From contig NZ_JARFVB010000017.1 in NCBI RefSeq assembly GCF_029193885.1, forward strand, positions 1-64,000: 64,000 nt of DNA. Reading direction: 5' to 3'. The DNA is from Flagellimonas yonaguniensis (GTDB lineage Bacteria > Bacteroidota > Bacteroidia > Flavobacteriales > Flavobacteriaceae). Both the position numbers and the translations under genes were made by a program. Positions 26,699 to 33,287 of the stretch are shown here, in pieces (position 1 is the first letter of the stretch; each line of letters opens with the position of its first letter). A model generated the notes under the pieces. That model worked only from the letters and a program-made list of their open reading frames with translations. It was not told the origin of the DNA and searched no databases.

Positions 26699-29200
26699 AT
26701 GATCAAAAAATTACTACCTCGACTACTTTTAGTCATTATTTCATTAGGTGCTTTCCAATCTGCAGAAGCACAACTTTTCAAAAAGAAAAAGAAAGAAACC
26801 GAGCAAAAAAAAGACGATAAGTCCAAACCTGGTGATATAAAGCCTTATGATAAGGTCATTACCAAAGACGCAAAAACCGACGAAGGGCTTTTTAGCGTTC
26901 ATACCGTAGATGACAAACATTACTACGAGATTCCGGATTCCCTGTTCAACCGCGAAATGCTCATGGTAAGCCGAATCTCCAAAACTGCTACAGGTATAGG
27001 TTTTGGTGGCGGAAAAATCAACACCCAAGTGTTGCGTTGGGAGAAAAAAGACAAAAAAGTATTGGTACGAGTGGCTTCCTATGAAAATGTGGCGGCAGAT
27101 TCTTTGCCCGTGCATGAAGCTGTGGTAAACTCCAATTTTGAACCTGTACTGTTTTCTTTTGATATCAAGGCCATCAATAAAAAAGATTCCCTGAGTCCCG
27201 CCACGGTAATCGAAATAGACCCTCTATTTACAGGTGATGTAAAAGCCCTTGGCTTTCCCGATGGATACCGAAAAAGATACAAAGTTACCCGCATGGATGG
27301 TGACCGCAGCTATATCGAATCCATCAAGAGTTATCCCCTGAACATAGAAGCTCGCCACGTAAAAACATATTTGTCCAGTGATCCACCCAGCAACTCCAGC
27401 TTGGGATCCATTTCTTTGGAAATCAACAATTCCATGATCTTGTTGCCAAAAGAACCGATGAAGCGTCGCTATTTTGATGAGCGTGTGGGATGGTTTGCCA
27501 GAGGACAAGTGGATTACGGATTGGATGCACAGGAAAGCAAAACCGTTACCTATCTGGATCGTTGGAGATTGGAAGTCAAGGACGAGGACATCGAAAAATA
27601 CAAAGCAGGTGAATTGGTAGAACCCAAAAAACCTATCGTATATTATGTAGACCGTGCCACGCCAAAAGAATGGGTACCCTATATTAAACAAGGTATCGAG
27701 GATTGGCAAGTAGCTTTTGAGGCTGCAGGTTTTAAAAATGCCATTATCGCAAAAGACCCTCCTTCTCCAGAAGAAGATCCCGAATGGTCCCCAGAGGATG
27801 TAAGATATTCGGTAGTGCGCTATTTGGCCTCCCCTATTCCAAACGCGAACGGACCGCACGTGAGCGACCCTCGAAGTGGTGAGATTTTGGAATCGGACAT
27901 CAACTGGTACCACAATGTGATGAGTTTGCTACGTGGTTGGTTCTTTGTACAAACAGCGGCCATTAATCCCGAGGCTCAAAAAACCGAGTTCAAGGAAAAT
28001 ATCATGGGTCGCTTGATACGCTTTGTATCCTCCCACGAAGTAGGTCACACGTTGGGACTTCCACACAATATGGGAAGTAGCGTGGCATACCCTGTGGATT
28101 CTCTCCGCTCAGCAAGTTTTACCCAAAAGTATGGAACAGCACCATCCATTATGGACTATGCCCGTTTCAACTACGTGGCACAGCCAGGGGACGAAGGTGT
28201 GGCTTTGATGCCAAACATCGGTGTTTACGATAAATACTCCATTAAATGGGGGTACAAACCTATTTTGGACAAAACAGCGAAAGAAGAAAAACCAATTCTA
28301 AACGATTGGATTTTGGAACATGCAGGAGATCCCATGTACCGTTTCGGCCATCAGCAAGTGGGAGACATCCACGACCCAAGCTCACAAACCGAGGATTTAG
28401 GGGATGATGCAATCAAAGCCAGTTTATATGGTATTGAAAACCTGAAACGTATCGTTCCCAAATTAAGGGAATGGACTACCGAGGACGGTAAGAACTATGA
28501 TGACTTAAAGACCATGTACGGACATGTGGTTTCACAGTTCCGTAGATATATGGGACATGTTTCCAACAATATTGGAGGTGTTTACGAATACCACAAAACC
28601 GCTGATCAAGAAGGTGCCGTGTACACCTACGTGAGCAAGGAACACCAAAAAAATGCCATGGAATTCATGCAGGAGCAACTCTTTGAAACCCCTGAATGGT
28701 TGATAGACCAAAACATTTTCAATAAAATTGAATATTCTGGTTCCATAGAGCGTATCCGTGCCACACAGGAAAGCTATTTGAACACCATGCTGCAATTGGG
28801 CAAATTGGCCCGAATCATCGAAAACGAGACATTGAACGGTAATGAAGCTTACGGATTGGTGGAAATGATGCGCGACCTTCGCAGAGGAATCTGGTCCGAG
28901 ACCCGAAGCGGCAAAACGATCGACACCTACCGAAGAAATCTTCAAAAAGCGCATATTGACCGCTTGGAGTATTTGATGACCGCGGACAGCCAAAGGAAAC
29001 AGCCAGATTTTGGAGGTTACAGAAAATCAACGCCGATCAACACGAGCCAATCGGATATCCGTTCAGTGGCACGTGCTGAACTAAATAATTTAAAAAGAGA
29101 CATCAGAGGTGGTCTTGCTAGGATTTCAGACACCATGAGCCGCTATCATTTACAAGATGCCCTAGAGCGAATAGACCTTATATTGGAACCTGCCAAATAG
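26699..29200 (+). CDS. Zinc-dependent metalloprotease (DUF5117/DUF5118 type)
   Basis: An 833-residue exported metallopeptidase. Signal MIKKLLPRLLLVIISLGAFQ through the AEA site, then a Lys-rich linker (FKKKKKETEQKKDD), the N-terminal DUF5118/DUF5117-like region, and a metzincin site HEVGHTLGLPH (H446, E447, H450, H456) with the downstream Met-turn-like SIMDYARFNYVAQPG. The C-terminal 250 residues correspond to the DUF4953-like tail usual in this family. Probably periplasmic or surface-located. Monocistronic with a strong terminator. Substrate unknown. Confidence 0.93.
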   Translation: MIKKLLPRLLLVIISLGAFQSAEAQLFKKKKKETEQKKDDKSKPGDIKPYDKVITKDAKTDEGLFSVHTVDDKHYYEIPDSLFNREMLMVSRISKTATGIGFGGGKINTQVLRWEKKDKKVLVRVASYENVAADSLPVHEAVVNSNFEPVLFSFDIKAINKKDSLSPATVIEIDPLFTGDVKALGFPDGYRKRYKVTRMDGDRSYIESIKSYPLNIEARHVKTYLSSDPPSNSSLGSISLEINNSMILLPKEPMKRRYFDERVGWFARGQVDYGLDAQESKTVTYLDRWRLEVKDEDIEKYKAGELVEPKKPIVYYVDRATPKEWVPYIKQGIEDWQVAFEAAGFKNAIIAKDPPSPEEDPEWSPEDVRYSVVRYLASPIPNANGPHVSDPRSGEILESDINWYHNVMSLLRGWFFVQTAAINPEAQKTEFKENIMGRLIRFVSSHEVGHTLGLPHNMGSSVAYPVDSLRSASFTQKYGTAPSIMDYARFNYVAQPGDEGVALMPNIGVYDKYSIKWGYKPILDKTAKEEKPILNDWILEHAGDPMYRFGHQQVGDIHDPSSQTEDLGDDAIKASLYGIENLKRIVPKLREWTTEDGKNYDDLKTMYGHVVSQFRRYMGHVSNNIGGVYEYHKTADQEGAVYTYVSKEHQKNAMEFMQEQLFETPEWLIDQNIFNKIEYSGSIERIRATQESYLNTMLQLGKLARIIENETLNGNEAYGLVEMMRDLRRGIWSETRSGKTIDTYRRNLQKAHIDRLEYLMTADSQRKQPDFGGYRKSTPINTSQSDIRSVARAELNNLKRDIRGGLARISDTMSRYHLQDALERIDLILEPAK

Positions 29201-29227
29201 GCCTTCTTTTTAAGAAAGGTAATATGG

Positions 29228-29272
29228 AACAAGGTGTGACCGATACATTCATCGATCACACCTTGTTTTTTT
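29228..29272 (+). terminator. Rho-independent terminator
   Basis: A 12-bp perfect stem AACAAGGTGTGA / TCACACCTTGTT, with an inner CGAT/ATCG pair, and T7. It closes the metalloprotease gene. Confidence 0.92.
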
Positions 29273-29362
29273 ATATCTACACATCCAATCAAAGTCGTTT
29301 CACAACATATCTGTGAGATTCTCAATCGGATTGATTACTTTAGTAATCCCAAATCTCACATC

Positions 29363-29554
29363 ATGAACTACAAAACAAAAAGCTTAATCTACTTTTCCTG
29401 TTTCGTGGCAGCTTCCGTGTCATATTATTTGATAGAGCAACACGACGAATTCCAAAATCAACTCAATTCGCAAAACTACGTTGAGACCCATTTCGAGGAT
29501 GCCGACGAGTATACCGATGATTCCGAGAAAAACCTTGAGGAGAAACTCAAGTAA
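29363..29554 (+). CDS. Small membrane-anchored protein, unknown
   Basis: A 63-residue protein: one N-terminal hydrophobic segment (SLIYFSCFVAASVSYYLI) followed by an acidic tail (EDADEYTDDSEKNLEEKLK). It could be a signal anchor with the tail outside. It is flanked by a terminator upstream and the Spy-like gene about 110 nt downstream on the same strand. No domain is recognised. The reading frame is clean and has a normal start, so I consider it real but cannot assign a role. Confidence 0.6.
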   Translation: MNYKTKSLIYFSCFVAASVSYYLIEQHDEFQNQLNSQNYVETHFEDADEYTDDSEKNLEEKLK

Positions 29555-29662
29555 TTTCCCTAGAACATATCCGTACTGTTAAATGCTTCATAAACTATGT
29601 GCAATGGTTAAACCTTTGGATACAGTTCATGTCCAAAGAACAAATCATTAAAGTTTATACCT

Positions 29663-30109
29663 ATGAAGCGAATAGCAGTAGTATTGGTTATGCTGATAAG
29701 CATTGGCATGACCGCCCAAAGACAAGATGACCAAAGAATGCGCAAAGGTCCTAAAATGGACATGACCGCCGAAGAGATGGCCACATTGCAAACAAAACGA
29801 ATGACCTTGGCGTTGGATTTGACCGAGGCACAGCAAGATAAAGTGTACGACATCCAATTGGAAAATGCCAAGTTCAGAAAAGAGAAGTGGGACGAGATCA
29901 AAGCATTGAAGGATAGCGGCGAATGGAAAAAGCCTACATCCGAAGAGCGATATGAAATGGAAAACGCACGTTTGGACCGTCAAATCGCAATGCAGGAAAA
30001 AATGAGGAATGTGCTGGATGAAAATCAGTACGAAACTTGGAAAAAGTTCTCCTATCGCAAAAAAATGCATGGCAAGAAAAAAATGCAGGAGAGAGGGAGA
30101 AGAGGATAG
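29663..30109 (+). CDS. Spy/CpxP-like periplasmic protein
   Basis: A 148-residue exported protein with signal MKRIAVVLVMLISIGMTAQ. The all-helical body contains two LTxxQ-like turns: LDLTEAQQDKVYDIQLEN and VLDENQYETWKKF. These are characteristic of the Spy/CpxP fold, a cradle that holds unfolded periplasmic proteins or damps envelope-stress signalling. Both ends are rich in Lys, Arg and Met (HGKKKMQERGRRG at the C-terminus). No adjacent two-component system. A terminator follows, immediately before the hairpin array. Confidence 0.75.
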   Translation: MKRIAVVLVMLISIGMTAQRQDDQRMRKGPKMDMTAEEMATLQTKRMTLALDLTEAQQDKVYDIQLENAKFRKEKWDEIKALKDSGEWKKPTSEERYEMENARLDRQIAMQEKMRNVLDENQYETWKKFSYRKKMHGKKKMQERGRRG

Positions 30110-30128
30110 TGTTTTTTGTTGATTTAAG

Positions 30129-30162
30129 AAGCCGCGCCAGCCATGGTCGCGGTTTCTTTTTT
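30129..30162 (+). terminator. Terminator of the Spy-like gene
   Basis: Stem AAGCCGCG / CGCGGTTT with an inner CCA/TGG pair, then a T-rich tail. It ends right where the 28-bp repeat array begins. Confidence 0.8.
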
Positions 30163-30294
30163 TATCGTTTATTTTAACGATAAATTTAAATATCGGTTTT
30201 TTTATCGATATATTTGATTATCTGCTTTTTTACAGATATTTTTACTTATCCGTTTATACATGGATATTTAATATTATCTGCTTTTTAGCAGATG
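30163..30294 (+). repeat. Five tandem hairpin units with exact 28-bp period upstream of SatD
   Basis: Units start at 30163, 30191, 30219, 30247 and 30275. Each is a 20-nt palindrome TATCNN-N8-NNGATA, separated from the next by an 8-nt AT-rich spacer. Outer bases TATC/GATA are fixed (last unit ends GATG). Inner pair 5-16 is G-C, G-C, T-A, C-G, T-A, and pair 6-15 is T-A, G-T, G-C, G-T, G-C, so pairing is kept while sequence changes. Loops are T-rich. A -7 box TATATTTG lies at 30209-30216, between units 2 and 3. The array ends 19 nt before the SatD start codon. It may be a series of RNA hairpins or an operator array. Confidence 0.85.
30209..30216 (+). promoter_or_regulatory. Possible -7 promoter box inside the hairpin array
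   Basis: TATATTTG overlaps the right arm of unit 2. A transcript would begin near 30223 and carry units 4 and 5 in the SatD leader. No -33 TTG is visible upstream, so the box may be fortuitous in AT-rich DNA. Confidence 0.35.
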
Positions 30295-30313
30295 CTTATC
30301 AAAATTGATAATC

Positions 30314-30913
30314 ATGATTGCCATTCTCACAGGTGATATCAAAAACTCCTCGGAACATAAAGCCAATAAATGGCTGCCTCTTTTAAAAGAGGCCCTGGTC
30401 AAATACGGCAAAGAACCCAAGGACTGGGAAATATACCGGGGAGACAGTTTCCAACTGCAAACCAAGCCAGAAAATGCATTGGAGGCCGCAGTCTATATAA
30501 AAGCCTGTATCAAACAAATTCGCCATTTGGATGTTCGCATAGGAATTGGTCTGGGCAATAAAAATCATGACGCACCCAAGATTACCGAGTCCAACGGTTC
30601 AGCTTTTATCAACTCGGGGGGATGTTTTGAAAACCTCAAGAAACAAACCTTGGGTTTGAAATCCGGCCATGGAAATTTTGATGAAACCATCAATTTAATG
30701 CTCTTGCTGTCAACAATGACAATGGACAATTGGTTGCCTGCAACCTCGAAAACAGTAAAGGCGGCCATGGAACACCCCAATACCAATCAAAGTGAAATCG
30801 CATCAATACTGGGCAAATCACAAAGCACCATCAGTGAAGCATTAATTAGGTCAGGATTTGATGAAGTCCAAAAAATGATTCATTTTTACAAGGCACAACT
30901 TGCCCAATTATGA
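30314..30913 (+). CDS. SatD family protein (cyclase-like N-terminus plus HTH)
   Basis: A 199-residue cytoplasmic protein of the SatD family. The N-terminal half reads IAILTGDIKNS (D8), YRGDSFQL (D44) and DVRIGIGLG; the order and spacing recall the two metal-binding Asp residues and the central strand of class III nucleotide cyclases, an inference from pattern only. The C-terminal part has a helix-turn-helix (EIASILGKSQSTISEALIRS, residues 151-170). The ATG at 30314 is preferred over the TTG at 30305. The stop overlaps the start of DUF3307 (ATGA), so the two are translationally coupled. Five hairpin units stand directly upstream, suggesting self-regulation or RNA control. Confidence 0.88.
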   Translation: MIAILTGDIKNSSEHKANKWLPLLKEALVKYGKEPKDWEIYRGDSFQLQTKPENALEAAVYIKACIKQIRHLDVRIGIGLGNKNHDAPKITESNGSAFINSGGCFENLKKQTLGLKSGHGNFDETINLMLLLSTMTMDNWLPATSKTVKAAMEHPNTNQSEIASILGKSQSTISEALIRSGFDEVQKMIHFYKAQLAQL

Positions 30914-31635
30914 TGCTTATAGCCTTAAAATTGATACTCGCCCATTTCATCGGGGACTTTGTACTCCAACCAGCTCATTGGGTGGAGGACAAGTTGAAGA
31001 AAAAGGGCCGGTCCAAATACCTGTATTTCCATATTGGGGCGCATCTACTGGTGCTATTGATCATACTGCAGTTTCAACACATTGTGCCCATCTTGGTCAT
31101 TGTGGTAACACACTTTCTTATCGATTTGGGCAAATTATCCCTGACCAATCCAAAAAACTATCGCTGGCTGTTTGTCGTGGACCAAGTACTTCATCTTTTG
31201 GTTCTTGGTTGTGTGCTGTACTGGATAAAGCCATTCCCAGTGGATTTCGGCGCTTTGTTTACCGAAAAAACCTTGCTGCTGATTACTTTTTTGGTGTTTG
31301 TCACTTACGTATCCGGCATATTAATGCGCATGTTACTGGCCCCATATATCGATGAAGTTGCCAAAGACGATGCCACCAGCGAAGGAGGCTCCCTTAAAAA
31401 CGCAGGGACCTATATCGGCATGCTGGAAAGGCTATTCGTATTTGGCTTTATTTTGATGCAGCAATGGGCAGCCATCGGCCTATTGATCGCAGCCAAGTCA
31501 GTGTTCCGTTTTGGTGACCTCAACAAGGGCAAAAACCGTAAGCTTACCGAGTATGTCCTTATCGGCTCCCTATTGAGTTTTGGCCTGGCCATACTTTCGG
31601 GGATGTGCTATATGTATCTTACCGAACAACTTTAG
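30910..31635 (+). CDS. DUF3307 family membrane protein
   Basis: A 241-residue polytopic inner-membrane protein. The N-terminal half matches the DUF3307 pattern: LAHFIGDFVLQPAHWVEDK, then HIGAHLLVLLIIL and the helix THFLIDLGKLSL, keeping the His/Asp residues of the family. About six hydrophobic segments. It overlaps the SatD stop by 4 nt. SatD plus DUF3307 is a recurrent pair as I recall, so SatD presumably controls or serves this membrane protein. Molecular activity unknown. Confidence 0.88.
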   Translation: MMLIALKLILAHFIGDFVLQPAHWVEDKLKKKGRSKYLYFHIGAHLLVLLIILQFQHIVPILVIVVTHFLIDLGKLSLTNPKNYRWLFVVDQVLHLLVLGCVLYWIKPFPVDFGALFTEKTLLLITFLVFVTYVSGILMRMLLAPYIDEVAKDDATSEGGSLKNAGTYIGMLERLFVFGFILMQQWAAIGLLIAAKSVFRFGDLNKGKNRKLTEYVLIGSLLSFGLAILSGMCYMYLTEQL

Positions 31636-31650
31636 TACTGCCAGAAACCG

Positions 31651-31682
31651 AAAAAGCCATCCTTTAAAGAATGGCCTTTTCT
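31651..31682. terminator. Convergent terminator hairpin
   Basis: Arms AAAAGCCAT and ATGGCCTTTT with one bulge, around CCTTTAAAGA, with A-rich and T-rich flanks. It can stop DUF3307 transcripts and, on the other strand, those of the FMN-binding gene ending at 31708. Confidence 0.7.
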
Positions 31683-31707
31683 AAACTAATGAATTGAAAA
31701 CACTTAG

Positions 31708-32262
31708 TTAAAACAGATTGGCATCTTTTAAGATCTGTATACTTTCCAAAACGTCGCTTACCGCGAGGGTCATGGATTTTGCGGAGACCGTGGCCCCCGA
31801 TATCCCATCGATATCCTCTCCGTAAACCAACTTCTCTCCCGATTTCCTCCCGATAAATTGCTTCAACCAACGCTGGCTTCCCACTTGGCGTCCATGATCT
31901 TCCCGATATATCAATATTTTGGATTTTTTCACGCTGAGGTCAGGATTCAGTAAAACCACATAGTCAAAGGTTTTCTTTAAACTGGGAGCAACGCCCACAT
32001 AAACATATCCTAACTTTTTTTCCGAAGAAGTGATCTCAAACAGGTTTTCCCCTCCTAATTCGGAAGGGGTTTGCTCGTTCAAATCAAGTGACACCTCCAT
32101 AAGGTCCATGGAGAACTCCTCTACCTCATACGTTCCCTGTATGGCACTATTGATCTTTTCCTGGAGCTTATCCGATATCTTGTCAACCTTGAATCCAAAC
32201 AGCAACAAGGCTGAAGCCATCACGGCCCAACTGATAAAGTGAAGCTTACTGCCCTTCAACAC
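31708..32262 (-). CDS. FMN-binding domain protein with flavinylation motif
   Basis: A 184-residue protein with one N-terminal transmembrane helix (FISWAVMASALLLFGF) and an extracytoplasmic FMN_bind domain. The motif DGISGATVSAKSM near residue 150 matches the D-G-x-S/T-G-A-T site where ApbE attaches FMN to a Thr. Such proteins pass electrons across or outside the membrane. The start is GTG at 32262, overlapping the 3' end of the DUF6607 gene by 17 nt, so the two are co-translated. No ApbE gene is in the window. Being in a haem-uptake locus suggests reduction linked to haem or iron, an inference. Confidence 0.85.
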   Translation of the reverse strand: MLKGSKLHFISWAVMASALLLFGFKVDKISDKLQEKINSAIQGTYEVEEFSMDLMEVSLDLNEQTPSELGGENLFEITSSEKKLGYVYVGVAPSLKKTFDYVVLLNPDLSVKKSKILIYREDHGRQVGSQRWLKQFIGRKSGEKLVYGEDIDGISGATVSAKSMTLAVSDVLESIQILKDANLF

Positions 32263-33169
32263 GATCTGTAGTTTTGTCGGTTACAAACTTGTTGATGGCC
32301 ATCAAAATATCGGCCTTGTTGGCATCTTCCTTCTCTAAACCGTAAAAGTGCATGAATAAAGGTTTGCCATCAACCTGCTTGGCAAGCGTCAAATTACCTT
32401 CTCTGTCATATACTTCATCCCATGCACCCCTGGCCTTGGCCCAAAAATCTTTGTGCTTGGCCCACCAATCAGTGGCTGCCTTACACTTTTCATCCGCTAC
32501 CTTAACATAGGTATTGTATCCTTTTTCCTGTGCCAACAGTACATCTTCTAGGCCATCTTTACGGATAATTTTATCATTGTCCTGCTCGTGTACCCAGCCC
32601 GTACCCGTAATCTCTTGCCTGTTTCCACGGCTCATCACGTTGTAATCGCTTCTTTTGGAATATTCCCTACGTGGTAGAGGGGAATCACTTTTGTTTTCCC
32701 AGTAATGCTTCCCATCATAATGTACCCAAGTGGAAGAACCCGCATACCTTGGGCTATCGTCCACCTGATACACTTTTTGTGTCCATTGCCCCTTTACCTC
32801 ATCCGCAGGAAGCTCGGTAAACACCCAATTATTGTCCTTATCGTAATGGAATATCTTCTGGTTCTCATACAACCAGTCCTGTCTCCAATGTTTGATCACC
32901 ATGGTATCGTTAAGTACCAACAAGTGCTGTAGTGAAATCTTATTGTCTTCGTCTTCTATGGGCAATGCCAGTTCCAGTGCCTTGGACGTATAATCCAAGT
33001 GTTTCTCATAGTCAATCTCGGGAGCAAAGGTCTCCGTGTACTCAAAACTGACTTCGTAACATCCGCACATGTCCAGAATGGCTTCGCGGTCCAGTTCTTT
33101 TTTCTCTTGTGATGTTGCATCCGTAGTTGCCAAAGCCACAAACAACAAGGGTAGGATAAATTTCTTCAT
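32246..33169 (-). CDS. DUF6607 family secreted protein
   Basis: A 307-residue exported protein (signal ends at ATTDATSQ) of the DUF6607 family. The N-terminal DMCGCYEVSFEYTETFAP with a CGC motif is the family hallmark; the rest is beta-rich and rich in Trp (WRQDWLYENQKIFHYDKDN; YAGSSTWVHYDGKHYWENK), ending in a helix-containing part (WWAKHKDFWAKARGAW). It is divergent from the TonB receptor gene and leads the FMN-binding gene. I recall DUF6607 next to haem or iron receptors in this phylum. The role is unknown; periplasmic haem handling is plausible. Confidence 0.85.
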   Translation of the reverse strand: MKKFILPLLFVALATTDATSQEKKELDREAILDMCGCYEVSFEYTETFAPEIDYEKHLDYTSKALELALPIEDEDNKISLQHLLVLNDTMVIKHWRQDWLYENQKIFHYDKDNNWVFTELPADEVKGQWTQKVYQVDDSPRYAGSSTWVHYDGKHYWENKSDSPLPRREYSKRSDYNVMSRGNRQEITGTGWVHEQDNDKIIRKDGLEDVLLAQEKGYNTYVKVADEKCKAATDWWAKHKDFWAKARGAWDEVYDREGNLTLAKQVDGKPLFMHFYGLEKEDANKADILMAINKFVTDKTTDRVEGQ

Positions 33170-33206
33170 ATCGGTTTCTGTTAGAATGTTTTAAAAAATG
33201 TTTGGT

Positions 33207-33214
33207 CAAAAATA
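33207..33214 (-). promoter_or_regulatory. -7 box of the DUF6607-FMN operon
   Basis: TATTTTTG on the minus strand fits TAnnTTTG and predicts a start near 33200, about 30 nt before the ATG at 33169. The Fur-like site 1 lies just upstream, in the -15 to -40 region. Confidence 0.45.
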
Positions 33215-33220
33215 CTAAAC

Positions 33221-33243
33221 TTATTTAGATTGATTTAAAATAA
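33221..33243. promoter_or_regulatory. Fur-like operator, site 1
   Basis: A 23-bp AT-rich imperfect palindrome starting TTATTTAGATTGAT and ending AAAATAA, located between the two divergent -7 boxes. It matches site 2 (33265-33287, read on the other strand) at 17 of 23 positions, including the whole left arm TTATTTAGA. Iron-responsive control is an inference from position and shape. Confidence 0.4.
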
Positions 33244-33247
33244 AATA

Positions 33248-33255
33248 TATATTTG
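33248..33255 (+). promoter_or_regulatory. -7 box of the TonB-HmuY operon
   Basis: TATATTTG fits TAnnTTTG; the nearest TTG (33230-33232) is only 15 nt away. The predicted start near 33262 sits between the two Fur-like sites and about 12 nt before the ATG at 33274, which rules out the TTG codon at 33253 as start. Confidence 0.45.
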
Positions 33256-33264
33256 TCATTAAAT

Positions 33265-33287
33265 TTAAATAGAATGAGTCTAAATAA
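33265..33287. promoter_or_regulatory. Fur-like operator, site 2
   Basis: On the minus strand TTATTTAGACTCATTCTATT then TAA; arms TTTAGA and TCTA mirror each other around the centre. It covers the transcription start and the ATG of the receptor gene. See site 1 for the match. Confidence 0.4.

Noticed and set aside
30163-30294. Regular 28-bp array as a CRISPR
   Set aside because: Units are palindromes with changing inner bases and only 8-nt spacers; no cas genes nearby.
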